64,000 nt of DNA. Origin: Massariosphaeria phaeospora (lineage: Eukaryota > Ascomycota > Dothideomycetes > Pleosporales). The translations under genes were made by a program, and so were the position numbers. The DNA is taken from positions 587,249-651,248 of the forward strand of contig JAADJZ010000025.1 of the NCBI GenBank assembly GCA_011032825.1, written 5' to 3'. This document shows, piece by piece, positions 46,932 to 59,577 of the stretch (the stretch's first letter is position 1; each line of letters begins with the position of its first letter). The notes below the pieces were generated by a model. The model did no database searches and was not told the DNA's origin. It worked only from the letters and a program-made list of their open reading frames with translations.

Positions 46932-47789
46932 TTGTATGTAAAGTAAAATAATTCGATTGAATTTAGTCTTTCTGCAAAGAAAAGTTGTTGAAATGCTTTA
47001 GTTTGCAAGATACTTTTCGTTTCTTGTTGTATCTACAGAAAGAAACTTATTAGAAATAAAAGAAAAGCTGTTTATATACATTAGAATTAGAGAGAAGTTT
47101 TTTTAAGTTGTTTACTTGCTGCGCTGTTAGAAGCTTAGGCTTTTAGCTGCTGCCTAGCTTTTTGCAAAAGCTAAGTGCGAGTAGAGAAGCTAAAACAATG
47201 CAAAACGTTGTGCTGTAGAACAAGCAGCTCTAAAAGTCTGTTAGTAATTAGTAGGTACTAGAGTTACTTAGAGTTTGAGTTAGAGTTAGCGCTTTAGCGC
47301 TAGGCTCTTACTTAAATCTTCTATTTCTAGAAACCGCAATAGTTAACCTAGATTAAAACAATACTTTTATATTACTAACAGACTTTTCTTACAAGCTAGC
47401 AGCTTTTTTTTGAAACAAGTTGTTTTTACGCGTAGTTGTTTGCTGCGCAAGTGTTTTCTTAGATTTTCAAGCGTCCGCGCCGTTGCTAGCACTTTTATTT
47501 GTTTATCTAAGTACTTTACAAGCGCAGCAGTTGTTTTGCTATTTTCTAGAGTTCTTGAATTGCAAAGGCAACGCTACTTTGCAACGCTTTTCTCTTAGAG
47601 AGAGTATTATACTCGAAAAAGCATGCGAAGCAGTAAAACTAGCAAAGGCAGCAACAGGTTTTATAGGTTTTACATTTTAAACTTAATTTAACCTCTGCGA
47701 CGTACTTCTCCCAAAGGAAGCGCATGTAGAAAAGAAAAAAAGAAACGAAAATGCTATGCGCTAAAGCTGCAACTGCTTGTTACTACAGC

Positions 47790-49735
47790 TTAGAGCGAAG
47801 AGTAAAATAATTTGGTATCTAGAAAAAACACATGTACTAACAACTTCTTAATGTTAGTTTCTTTAATTTCTTTATTAAAGATGCTTTGATTTACTGCTCG
47901 AACTAGATTCTACATGAATCTAGTTTGTTTTTTAGCAACGATACACTGCGGTAGGTACAGCAGGTTTAAAAGTTTAGCTTAAACTTATTCCAATCGCATG
48001 TCGTTTTAGATAGCGGAGAAAAAAACCTAGTCTTATACAAGGTTATATTTAGAAACGGCAATAATTGCATTACGCGCAACTCTAGTTTCTAGCCTAAAAC
48101 TAGAAAAGTACAATTGCTATTAAACCTGTTGTTTCTAAGAGTGTAACACTTGTTTTAGCTAGCCGCGCGCTTAAAGCTTTAACATAAATGCTGCTTTCTA
48201 TGTTAGAAAGTATATTTCTTTGTAGCATATTGCGCGGATCCGGCAAAGCTCGCTTTTAACTAGCTCTTTTTTAACTAAAGAAAAGTAGAAGCTTGCTTAT
48301 AAGAGGTATTAATAGTAGTTTAGCGCTTTGTTGTAGAGCGCGAAACATACTGCTGCTAACTTAGAGTGCGTATAGAAGCGTACGTTGAAAAACGTTTGTT
48401 CGTAAGCAAAGTGCGTTTACAAAATTTGCAAGCCTAAAACGCGAATAGCTTTGAGAGCCTTGTTAGATAGGTTAAGAACAAGAATGTCGTTAATATACTA
48501 ACAGTAAAGTTGAAGCGTATGTTGATAGAAGTATAGCTATTTGTAATAGGCTATAAAGAGATTTGCGAAAACAAAAGCACAATGTAACTTTATTAGAACC
48601 TCGTTAACTTAGCAAACCAATTTAGACTCAATTTGAAATAGCGCTTCGTGCTAGATGTATTTAGAAGCTTTGAGAATTTAGTTTCTAGTTTGCTTATTAT
48701 ACTAGTTTTTGTTTTTAAAAATAAACTAAAGAGCATGCATAAAATTTCTTTAACGAATATTCGTATACATGCTTGCAACGTCGCTAGTGTGTAGTCGCAT
48801 AAAAGTTAAGTTGCTATAGTTAAATTCTGCACCTTCTAAACACAAATTCCGGCTGCTCTCGCATATCTACGAGAAAAAGCGTTGAACTAGTAGTAGCATA
48901 GCGTGTAGTATCCTGCCTAGAGGTCCTAGCACATAAAAATGCATTAGTACAATAAGTCTAATTTTCTATAGGTTTTTGTAGATTTTTAGAATACTATAGA
49001 GAATTAGAATGTTTTTATTCGCATAAGCTAAACGCTAAAAACGTAATACTTGCTTCGTGTCTAGATGCGAGTAGTATAAGCCGTTTAAGCGCACACGAAG
49101 AAAATGTTGCTTAAAGTATTAAACAGCACCTCGATAGAAGTTAACAAACTCTACTTTTCTTTAGTGCTAAATTTAGATTTGTAGTATGTAAAAAAAAGCT
49201 TTTACTTGTGTCTTGTACTATTTACAAGTAACAATTAAAACTCTAAAGTTTTTGTTAGTAATTAGTGCTAGAAGCTAAGCTTTTAATAGCCAATCGCGTA
49301 GATTTTTTGAAAAAACTACGACTTAAAAGAGAGCGTTGTTTCTAGAGTTAGGTTAGAGTATAGGTTGCCCGTAAAGCGCACAGCGCAAGGCTTTTCTCTT
49401 AACTTAAATGCTGTTTGCAAACTAATCGTCGTTAATGCCTGTATTCTAGCTAGTTAATAGATACAAAATAAATTTTTGCTAGCTAAGCAGTACGTTTGTA
49501 CCGTTGCTCTAAAAATGCGTTATAAAACGACACTTCTAACTTAGTTATTTAAACTAGTCTAGCGCTACTTGTTAAGAAAGCAGCTTAAAAAACAAAAACT
49601 TTAGATTTACGCTAAGCGTATACTCAATGTTTATAAAGAGTTTAACACTATTAAGTTTGTGTACACTTAGGCGCTAGTTTATAAGCGTTTCAAACTAGTG
49701 CGCAAGCTAAGTGCGCTAGATGTACATTATTTAAA
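47790..49735 (-). pseudogene. Penelope-like reverse transcriptase remnant, unit 1
   Basis: Homologous to ORF2 of unit 4 and full of stops. At the position of the catalytic YIDD box the - strand now reads YIND, so a catalytic Asp has been changed to Asn by a G to A change. Confidence 0.8.
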
Positions 49736-49801
49736 ATAAAAAGTTTTAAAGTTAAAAGAACTCTAGAGGCAGCGCGCTGTTTGCATGTAGCAATAGTGCG
49801 T

Positions 49802-50735
49802 TTAGCGCTTCTTTTACTACTTTTTAAAAAAAGTGCCGCGTTTTTTGTTGCTTTCTTAGCGGCGCTTCGACACCTTAGCGGTGTTTTTTTTCTGCTAGTG
49901 TTTAGTCTTCGAGGAACTAGCTTTTTTTTAACCTTTTCTCGATTTCAGCTTAGCGCGCTTATTCTGCGTGAATTAGCGTTAGCGTTTGCTAATCTCTTTA
50001 ATAAACTTAGCTAAAGCTTTCTTGTTGCTAAGCAAGGCGCTAGTAGCTTTGACCTAAGCTTTTTTCTGCGTTGCTAATTGTTTTTTCTTAGTTTCAATTT
50101 GTCGGTATGCAGCGTTGGCTTTAATTAAAATAGTAGTTTTAACTAAGAATTTTTTGCACGGTTGATTTATTAGAATCGTAAAAGCCTTAAGGCTAATGTA
50201 ATTGTTATTTAATGCTAACTTTTAGCCGTTACAAAGAGCTTTAGTTTGAGCAACTAAATTGCACAATTGTTTAAAAATTTCAATTTTAGCTTTTTTAATC
50301 TTAATTATGCGTTTTAGTGCTTCTTTCTTTGATACTTTAAAAGCAAAGGAGAAATTCTTAGAGTTAAGTTGCTTGTATTTAGTAGCTAGTTTCGAAACTT
50401 AAATAAAAAGAGCTTAAAAAGATTTTAGTTTAGAAAAGTTAAAGTTTGTTTTTGCTAAAGAACTAGCGATGGACTTTGCAAAAAAATCTTTTTATTCTTT
50501 TAAAACAACAAAAGCGTTAGCTATTTTAAAGTGCGCTTAAACGATTTGTTTAAGTAGCGTTTTCGTTTGTTTTTAAACAAAGGCGAGAACAAGCGTTACA
50601 AGCTAAGCAGTAGATTTAGCGTTAACAATTCGTTTAACAAAGCTAGCAATAAGCTTATTAGCAGTTTTTAAATTAAACTTAGCTGTTTAAGTGTTAATAG
50701 TAGAAAAAGCTTTAACACTTAACATTTTTTTTATT
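49802..50735 (-). pseudogene. Element ORF1 remnant, unit 1
   Basis: Homologous to the basic ORF1 protein gene of unit 4, with the stop codon at the same place (49,802) and many internal stops. Confidence 0.75.
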
Positions 50736-50830
50736 AGCTTATTTTTAGTTAGACGGCTGCGGTAGGACTAAAGTCGTAATGCTTGTAACATAGTAAAGTA
50801 CTAAAAGAATTAAAGTAGATAAAGTTAGAG

Positions 50831-51240
50831 TTGTATGTAAAGTAAAATAATTTAATTAGATTTAGTTTTTCTGCAAAGAAGAGTTGTTGAAATGCTTTAG
50901 TTTGCAAGACACTTTTCGTTTCTTGTTGTATCTACAAAAAGAAACTTATTAGAAATAAAAAAAAAGCTATTTATATACATTAAATTTAGAGAGAAGTTTC
51001 TCTAAGTTGTTTACTTGCTGCGCTGCTAGAAGCTTAGGTTTCTAGCTGCTGCCTAGCTTTTGCAAAAGCTAAGTGCGAGTAGAAAAGCTAAAACAATGCA
51101 AAACGTTGTGCTATAGAACAAGCAGCTCTAAAAGTCTGTTAGTAATAGGCAGGTACTAGAATTACTTAAAGTTTGAGTTAGAGTTAGCGCCTTAGCGCTA
51201 GACTCTTACTTAAATCTTTTATTTCTAGAAACCGCAATAG
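50831..51240 (+). repeat. Right pseudo-LTR of unit 1
   Basis: A 410-bp direct repeat of the unit's left end (46,932-47,341), preceded by a short telomere-like GTTAGAG. It ends exactly where telomere array 2 begins. Confidence 0.85.
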
Positions 51241-51300
51241 TTAGAGTTAGAGTTAGAGTTAGAGTTAGAGTTAGAGTTAGAGTTAGAGTTAGAGTTAGAG
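51241..51300 (+). repeat. Interstitial telomere array 2 (TTAGAG form)
   Basis: Ten exact TTAGAG hexamers between units 1 and 2. Confidence 0.95.
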
Positions 51301-52157
51301 TTGTATGTAAAGTAAAATAATTCAATTGAATTTAGTCTTTCTGCAAAGAAGAGTTGTTGAAATGCTTTAGTTTGCAAGACACTTTTCGTTTCTTGTTGTA
51401 TCTATAGAAAGAAACTTATTAGAAATAAAAGAAAAGCTGTTTATATACATTAGATTTAAAAAGAAGTTTTTTTAAGTTGTTTACTTGCTGCGCTGTTAGA
51501 AACTTAGGTTTCTAGCTGCTACTTAGCCTTTGCAAAAGCTAAGTGCAAGTAGAGAAACTAAAATAATGCAAAACGTTGTGCTGTAAAACAAGCAGCTTTA
51601 AAAGTTTGTTAGTAATAGGCAGGTACTAGAATTACTTAAAGTTTAAGTTAGAGTTAGCGCCTTAGCGCTAAGCTCTTACTCAAATCTTCTGTTTCCAAAA
51701 ACCGCAATAGTTAACCTAGATTAAAACAATACTTTTATATTACTAACAGACTTTTCTTACAAGCTAGCAGCTTTTTTTTGAAACAAGTTGTTTTTACGCG
51801 TAGTTGTTCGCTGCGCAAGTGTTTTTTTAAATTTCTAAGCGTTCGCGCCGTTGCTAGCACTTTTATTTGTTTATTTAAGTACTTTACAAGTGCAGCAGTT
51901 GTTTTGCTGTTTTTTAAAGTTTTTAAATTGCAAAAGCAACGCTACTTTGCAATGCTTTTTCTCTAAAAAGAGTATAATACCTAAAAAAGCATGCAAAGCA
52001 GTAAAACTAGCAAAAGCAGCAACAGGTTTTACGAGTTTTACATTTTAAACTTAACTTAACTTTTGCAACGCACTTCCCCTAGGGGAAGCGCATGCAAAGA
52101 AAAAAAAAAAAACAAAAATGCTATGCGCTAAAGCTGCAACCTAGATAACTAAACAAG

Positions 52158-54100
52158 CTTAAAGCAAAGAGTAGAATAATCTAGTATCTAAAAAAAACAC
52201 ATTTACCAACAGCTTTTTAATGTTAGTTTTTTTGATTTTTTTAAAAAAGATGCTTTGATTTACCGCCTAAACGAGATTTTACATAAATTTTGTTTGTTTT
52301 TTGGCAACAATACACTGCGGTGGGTATAGTAAGTTTAAAAGTTTAGCTTAAACTTATTCTAATCGCATGTCGTTCTAGATAGCGAAGAAAGAAACTTGGT
52401 CTTATACAAAGTTGTATTTAGAAACGGCAATAATTGCATTACAAGCAACTCTAGTTTTTAGCTTAAAACTTAGAAAGTACGATTGCTATTAGACCTGCTG
52501 TTTTTAAAAGTGCAACACTTGTTTTAGCTAGCTGCGCGCTTAAAGCTTCAACATAAATATTGCTTTTTATGTTAAAAAGTATATTTTCTTGTAGCATATT
52601 GCGCGGATCCGGCAGAGCTCGCTTTTAATTAACTTTTTTTTAACTAAAAAAGAGTAGAAGCTTGCTTATAGAAAGTATTAGTAGTAGTTAAGTGCTTTGT
52701 TAAAAAGTGCAAAACACACTGCTGCTAACTTAAAGTGCGTATAAAAGTGTACGTTAAAGAACGTTTATTTGTAAGCAAAGTGCGTTTACAAAATTTGCAA
52801 GCCTAAAACGCAAATAGCTTTAAAAGCCTCGTTAGATAGGTTAAAAACAAGAATATTATTAATATACTAGCAATAAAACTAAGGCGTATGTTGATAAAAG
52901 TATAGCTATTTGTAATAGGCTATAAAGAGATTTGCAAAGACAAAAGCGCAATGTAACTTCATTAAGACCTCGTTTACTTAGCAAACTAATTTAAACTTAA
53001 TCTAAAATAGCGCTTCGTGCTAAATAAAATTGAAAGCTTTAAAAATCTAGTTTCTAGTTTGCTTATTATACTAGTCGCTGTTTTTAAGAATAAACTAAAG
53101 AGCATGCACGAAATTTTTTTAATAGATATTTGTATACATGCTTGCAACGTTGCTAGTGTGCAGTTGCACAAAAGTTGTGTTGCTACTATTAAAAACTACA
53201 ACTTTTAAACACAAATTCTAGCTGCTTTTGCATATCTACGAAAAAAAGCGTTAAACTAGTAGTAGCATAGCGTGCAGTATTTTGCCTAGAAGTTTTAACA
53301 CATAGAAATGCATTAGTACAATAAGCTTAATTTTTTATAAGCTTTTGTAAATCTTGAGAATGCTATAAAAAATTAAGATTGCTTTATTTGCATAAGCTAA
53401 ACGCTAAAAACGTAATACTCGCTTCGTGTTTAAATGCGAGTAGTATAAGCTGTTTTAACGCACGCAAAAAAGTTGTTGCTTAAAATGTTAAACAGCACTT
53501 TAATAAAAATTAACAAACTCTGCTTGTTTTTAGTGCTAAATTTAAATTTGTAGTATGTAAAAAAAAGCATTTACTTATGTCTCGTACTACTTACGAGTAA
53601 CAACTAAAACTTTAAAGTTTTTGTTAGTAATTAGTGCTAAAAGCTAAGCTTCTAATAGCTAATCTCGCAGATTTTTTAAAAAAACTACGACTTAAAAAAA
53701 AGCGTTGTTTTTAGAGTTAGGTTAAAGTATAGGTTGCCTGTAAAGCGCACGGCGCAAGGCTTTTTTTCTAACTTAAATGCTGTTTGCAAATCAATCGTCG
53801 TTAATGCTTGTATTCTAGCTAGTTAATAAATACAAGATAAATTTTTGCTAGCTAAGTAGTACGTCTGTACCGTTGCTTTAAAAATGCGTTATAAAACGAC
53901 ACTTTTAACTTAGTTATTCAAACTAGTCTAGCGCTACTTGTTGAAAAAGCGGCTTAAAAAATAAAAACTTTAGATTTACGCTAAGCGTGTACTTAATGTC
54001 TATAGAAAGTTTAACACTATTAAGCTTGTGTACACCTAGGCGCTAGTCTATTAACGTTTTAAACTAGTGCGCAAGCTAAGTGCGCTAGATATACATTATT
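52158..54100 (-). pseudogene. Penelope-like reverse transcriptase remnant, unit 2
   Basis: Homologous to ORF2 of unit 4. The catalytic box reads YINN, so both Asp codons have become Asn codons. Many stops are present. Confidence 0.8.
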
Positions 54101-54169
54101 TAAAATAAAAAGTTTTAAAGTTAAAAGAACTTTAGAGGCAGCGCGCCGTTTGCATGTAGCAATAGTGCA

Positions 54170-55102
54170 TTTAGCGCTTTTTCTACTGCTTCTTAGAAAA
54201 AGCGCTGCGTTTTTTGTTGCTTTTTTAGCAGCGCTTTAACACTTTAGCAGTGTTTTTCATTTAGTTTTTAGTTTTCAAAGGACTAGCTTTTTTTTGACTT
54301 TTTCTTAATTTCGGCTTAGCGCGCTTATTTTGCGTGAATTAGCGTTGGCGTTTGCTAATCTCTTTAATAAACTTAGCTAAAGCTTTCTTGTCGCTAGGCA
54401 AGGCGCTAGTAGCTTCGACCTAAGCTTTCTTCTGCGTTGCTAATTGTTTTTTTTTAGTTTTAATTTGTTGGTATGCAGCGTTGGCTCTAATTAAAATAGT
54501 AGTTTTAACTAAAAATTCTTTGCACAGTTAGTTTATTAGAATTGTAAAAGCTTTAAGGCTAATGTAATTGTTACTTAATGCTAACTTTTAGCCGTTACAA
54601 AGGGCCTTAGTTTAAGCAACTAAATCGCACAATCGTTTAAGAATTTCGATTTTAGCTTTTTTAATCTTAATTATGCGTTCTAGTGCTTTTTTTTTTAATG
54701 CTTTAAGAGCGAAGGAGAAATTCTTAGAGTTAAGTTGCTTGTGTTTAGTAGCTAGTTTTAAGACTTAAATAAAAAAAGCTTAAAAAGATTTTAGTTTAAG
54801 AAAGTTAAAGTTTGTTTTTGCTAGAGAACTAGCAATAGACTTTGCAAAGAAATTTTCTTATTTTTTTAAAACAACAAAGGCGTTAGCTATTTTAAAGTGC
54901 GCTTAAACAATTTGTTTAAGTAGCGTTTTCGTTTATTTTTAAACAGAAGCGAAAACAAGCGCTACAAGCTAAGTAGTAGATTTAGCGTTAACAATTTGTT
55001 TAACAAAGCTAGCGATAAGCTTATTAGTAGTCTTTAGATTAAACTCAGCCGTCTAAGTGTTAATAGTAGAAAAAGTTTTAACACTTAACATTTCTTTTAT
55101 TA
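54170..55102 (-). pseudogene. Element ORF1 remnant, unit 2
   Basis: Homologous to ORF1 of unit 4, with the end codon conserved at 54,170 and many internal stops. Confidence 0.75.
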
Positions 55103-55196
55103 GCTTATTCTTAGTTAGACAGCTGCGGTAGGACTAAAGTTGTAATACTTGTAACATAGTAAAGTACTAAAGAAATTAAAGTAAATAAAGTTAGAG

Positions 55197-55606
55197 TTGT
55201 ATGTAAAGTAAAATAATTTAATTAAATTTAGTCTTTTTGCAAAGAAGAGTTGTTGAAATGCTTTAGTTTGCAAGACACTTTTCGTTTTTTGTTGTATCTA
55301 CAAAAAAAAACTTATTAAGAATAAAAAAAAAGCTGTTTATATACATTAGATTTAGAGAGAAGTTTTTTTAAGTTGTTTACTTGCTGCGCTGCTAGAAGCT
55401 TAAGTTTCTAGCTGCTGCTTAGCTTTTGCAAAAGCTAAGTGCGAGTAGAGAAGCTAAAACGATGCAAAACGTTGTGCTGTAAAACAAGCAGCTCTAAAAG
55501 TCTGTTAGTAATAAGCAAGTACTAGAATTACTTAGAGTTCGAGTTAGAGTTAGCGCCTTAGCGCTAGGCTTTTACTCAAATCTTTTATTTCTAAAAACCG
55601 CAATAG
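55197..55606 (+). repeat. Right pseudo-LTR of unit 2
   Basis: A 410-bp direct repeat of the left end of the same unit, with the same length and end point as in unit 1. Confidence 0.85.
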
Positions 55607-55660
55607 TTAGAGTTAGAGTTAAAGTTAGAGTTAAAGTTAAAGTTAGAGTTAGAGTTAGAG
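55607..55660 (+). repeat. Interstitial telomere array 3 (TTAGAG and TTAAAG)
   Basis: Nine hexamers, six TTAGAG and three TTAAAG, so some repeats have lost a second G. Confidence 0.95.
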
Positions 55661-56517
55661 TTGTATGTAAAGTAAAATAATTTAATTAGATTTAGTCTTT
55701 CTGCAAAAAAGAGTTGTTGAAATGCTTTAGTTTGCAAGACACTTTTCGTTTCTTGTTGTATCTACAAAAAGAAACTTATTAAAAATAAAAAAAAAGCTGT
55801 TTATATACATTAAATTTGAAGAGAAGTTTTTTTAAGTTGTTTACTTGCTGCGCTGCTAGAAGCTTAAGTTTCTAGCTGCTACTTAGCTTTTGCAAAAGCT
55901 AAGTGCGAGTAAAAAAGCTAAGACAATGCAAAACGTTGTGCTGTAGAACAAGCAGCTTTAAAAGTCTGTTAGTAATAAGCAAGTACTAGAATTACTTAAA
56001 GTTTAAGTTAGAGTTAGCGCCTTAGCGCTAGGCTTTTACTTAAATCTTTTATTTCTAGAAACCGCAATAGTCGACCTAGATCGAAATAATACTTTTATAT
56101 TACTAACAAACTTTTTTTATAAGCTAGCAGCTTTTTTTTAAAACAAGTTGTTTTTACGCGTAGTTGTTTGCTGCGCAAGTGTTTTTTTAGATTTCCAAGC
56201 GTCCGCGCCGTTGCTAGCACTTTTATTTGTTTATCTAAGTACTTTACAAGTGCAGCAGTTGTTTTGCTGTTTTTTAAAGTTTTTAAATTGCAAAGGCGAT
56301 GCTACTTTGCAACGCTTTCTCTCTAAAGAGAGTATAATACTTAAAAAAGCATGCAAAGCAGTAAAACTAGCAAAAGCAGCAACAAGTTTTACGAGTTTTA
56401 CATTTTAAACTTAACTTAACTTTTGCGACGCACTTTCCCTAAAGGAAGCGCATGCAAAGAAAAAAAAAAAAACAAAAATGCTATGCGCTAAAGCTGCAAC
56501 TTAGATAACTAAACAAG

Positions 56518-58460
56518 CTCAAAGCAAAAAGTAAAATAATCTAGTATCTAAAAAAAACACATTTACCAACAGCTCTTTAATGTTAGTCTTTTTAATTTTT
56601 TTAAAAAGAATGCTTTGATTTACTGCCTAAACGAGATTCTACATAGATCTCGTTTGTTTTTTAGCAACGATACACTGCGGTAGGTACAGTAGGTTTAAAA
56701 GTTTAGCTTAAACTTATTTCAATCGCATGTCGTTTTAGATAGCGAAAAAAGAAACTTGGTTTTATATAAAGTTGTATTTAGAAACGGCAATAATTGCATT
56801 ACAAGCAACTCTAGTTTTTAGCCTAAAACTTAAAAAGTACAATTGCTATTAGACCTGCTGTTTTTAAAAGTGCAACACTTGTTTTAGCTAGCTGCGCGCT
56901 TAAAGCTTTAACATAAATATTGCTTTTTATATTAAAAAGTATATTTTTTTGTAGCATATTGCGCGAATCCGGCAGAGCTCGCTTTTAATCAACTTTTTTT
57001 TAACTAAAAAAAAGTAAAGGCTTGCTTATAGAAAGTATTAGTAGTAGTTAAGCGCTTTGTTAAAAAGTGCAAAACATACTGCTGCTAATTTAGAGTGCGT
57101 ATAAAAGCGTACGTTGAGAAACGTTTGTTTGTAAGCGAAGTGCGTTTACAGAATTTGCAAGCCTAAAACGCGAATAGTTTTAAAAGCCTCGTTAAATAAG
57201 TTAAAAACAAAAATATTATTAATATACTAGTAATAAAACTAAAGCGTATGTTGATAAAAGTATAGCTATTTGTAATAGGCTATAAAGAGATTTGCAAAAA
57301 CAAGAGCGCAATGTAACTCTATTAAGACTTTGTCTACTTAGCAAACTAATTTAGACTTAATCTAAAATAGCGCTCTGTGCCAAATAAAATTAAAAGCTTT
57401 AAAAATCTAGTTTCTAGTTTGCTTATTATACTAGTTGCTGTTTTTAAGAATAAACTAAAAAGCATGTACAAAATTCTTTTAACAGATATTTGTATACATG
57501 CTTGCGACGTTGCTAGTGTGCAGTCGCACAGAAGTTGTGTTGCTACTATTAAAAACTGCAACTTTTAAACACAAATTTTAGCTGCTTTCGCATATCTACG
57601 AGAAAAAGCGTTAGACTAGTAGTAGCATAGCGTGTAGTATTCTGCCTAAAAGTCTTAACACATAGAAATGCATTAGTACAATAAGCTTAATTTTTTATAA
57701 GCTTTTATAAATTTTAAAGATGCTATAGAGAATTAGAATTGCTTTATTTGCATAAGCTAAACGCTAAAAACGTAATACCTGCTTTGTATTTAAATGCGAG
57801 TAGTATAAGCTGTTTTAACGCACGCAAAGAAGTTGTTGCTTAAAGTGTTAAACAGCACTTTAATAGAAGTTAACAAACTCTACTTGTTTTTAGTGCTAAA
57901 TTTAAATTTGTAGTATGTAAAAAAAAGCATTTACTTGTGTCTCGTACTACTTACGAGTAACAACTAAAACTCTAAAATTTTTGTTAGTAATTAGTGCTAA
58001 AAGCTAAGCTCTTAATAGCTAATTTTGCAGATTTTTTAAAGAAACTACGACTTGAAAAAGAGCGTTGTTTTTAAGGTTAAGTTAAAGTATAGGTCGCCTG
58101 TAAAGCGCACAGCGCAAGGCTTTCTTTTTAACTTAAATGCTGTTTGCAAACTAATCGTTGTTAATGCTTGTATTCTAGCTAGTTAATAAATACAAAATAA
58201 ATTCTTGCTAGCTAAGCAGTACGTTTGTACTATTGCTTTAAAAATGCGTTCTAAAACAACACTTCTAACTTAGTTATTTAAACTAGTTTAGCGCTACTTG
58301 TTAAGAAAGCGGCTTAAAGAACAAGAACTTTAGATTTACGCTAAGCGTGTACTTAATGTTTATAAAAAGTTTAACACTATTAAGCTTGTGTACACTTAGG
58401 CGCTAGTTTATCAACGTTTTAAACTAGTGCGCAAGCTAGGTGCGCTAAATGTACATTATT
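56518..58460 (-). pseudogene. Penelope-like reverse transcriptase remnant, unit 3
   Basis: Homologous to ORF2 of unit 4. The catalytic box reads YINN and stops are frequent. Confidence 0.8.
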
Positions 58461-58529
58461 TAAAATAAAAAGTTTTAAAGTTAAAAGAACTCTAGAGGCA
58501 GCGCGCTGTTTGCATGTAGCAATAGTGCA

Positions 58530-59461
58530 TTTAGCGCTTTTTTTACCGCTTCTTAAAAGAAGCGCTGCGTTTTTTGTTGCTTTCTTAGCAGCGCTTTAAC
58601 ACTTTAGCAGTGTTTTTCGTCTAGTTTTTAGTCTTCGAGAAACTAGCTTTTTTTTAACTTTTTCTCGATTTCGGCTTAGCGCGCTTATTCTGCGTGAATT
58701 AGCGTTGGCGTTTGCTAATCTCTTTAATAAACTTAGCTAAAGCTTTCTTGTCGCTAGGCAAGGCGCTAGTAGCTTTAACCTAAGCTTTCTTCTACGTTGC
58801 CAATTGTTTTTTTTTAGTTTTAATTTGTCGGTATGCAGCGTTGGCTCTAATTAAAATAGTAGTTTTAACTAAAAATTCTTTGCACGGTTAGTTTATTAGA
58901 ATTGTAAAAGCTTTGAAGCTAATGTAATCGTTACTCGATGCTAACTTTCAGCCGTTACAAAGGGCTTTAGTTTAAGCAACTAAATCGCACAATCGTTTAA
59001 GAATTTCGATTTTAGCTTTTTTAATTTTAATTATGCGTTCTAGTGCTTCTTTTTTTAATGCCTTAAAAGCGAAGAAGAAATTCTTAAAGTTAAGTTGCTT
59101 GTATTTGGTAGCTAGTTTTGAGACTTAAACAAAAAGAGCTCGAAAGAATTTTAGTTTAAAAAGGTTAAAGTTTGTTTTTGCTAAAAGACTAGCGATAGAC
59201 TTTGCAAAGAAATTTTTTTATTTCTTTAAAACAACAAAGGCGTTAGCTATTTTAAAGTGCGCTTAAACAATTTGTTTAAGTAGCGTTTTTGTTTGTTTTT
59301 AAACAAAGGCGAGAACAAGCGCTACAAGCTAAGCAGTAGATTTAGCGTTAACAATTCGTTTAACAAAGCTAGCAATAAGCTTATTAGCAGTTTTTAGATT
59401 AAACTCGGCCGTCTAAGTGTTAATAGTAGAAAAAGCTTTAACACTTAACATTTCTTCTATT
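58530..59461 (-). pseudogene. Element ORF1 remnant, unit 3
   Basis: Homologous to ORF1 of unit 4 with the same end codon (58,530) and many stops. Confidence 0.75.
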
Positions 59462-59577
59462 AGCTTATCCTTAGTTAGACAGCTGCGGTGGAACTAGAGT
59501 TGTAATGCTTGTAACATAGTAGAGTACTAAAGAAATTAAAGTAGATAAAGTTAGAGTTGTATGTAAAGTAAAATAAT

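Larger units (their letters stand above)
46932..51240 (-). mobile_element. Telomeric Penelope-like element, unit 1 (oldest, hypermutated)
   Basis: The unit begins TTGTATGTAAAGTAAAATAA directly after telomere array 1 and ends CCGCAATAG directly before array 2. Left and right ~410-bp pseudo-LTRs lie at 46,932-47,341 and 50,831-51,240. Between them, on the - strand, are remnants of ORF2 and ORF1. It aligns base for base with unit 4 apart from C/T and G/A changes and rare indels. The coding strand points toward the centromere. Confidence 0.88.
51301..55606 (-). mobile_element. Telomeric Penelope-like element, unit 2 (hypermutated)
   Basis: It has the same structure and almost the same length (4306 bp) as unit 1, with right pseudo-LTR 55,197-55,606. 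ORF2 remnant lies at ~52,158-54,100 and ORF1 remnant at ~54,170-55,102 on the - strand. Confidence 0.88.
37620..59577. other. AT-rich hypermutated subtelomeric block
   Basis: From about 37.6 kb the base composition turns AT-rich and stays so to a sharp edge at 59,578. TC, CC, GA and GG dinucleotides are strongly depleted while CA, TG, GC and CG remain common. The 180 bases at 43,561-43,740 contain no TC at all. Alignment by eye of the three inner retroelement copies with the outer, lightly altered copy shows C to T changes on both strands. The block covers two DUF3505-type genes, a Gag-like gene, three retroelement units and three telomere arrays. Confidence 0.85.
55661..59577 (-). mobile_element. 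Telomeric Penelope-like element, unit 3 (hypermutated, right end cut)
   Basis: Same structure as units 1 and 2, but the right pseudo-LTR stops after about 21-24 bp (59,557-59,580), where intact TTAGGG repeats take over. ORF2 remnant is at ~56,518-58,460 and ORF1 remnant at ~58,530-59,461, both - strand. Confidence 0.88.

Noticed and set aside
37620..59577. Classical RIP (CpA to TpA) as the cause of the AT-rich block
   Set aside because: CpA is common throughout the block when preceded by G or A. The loss follows the 5' pyrimidine instead.
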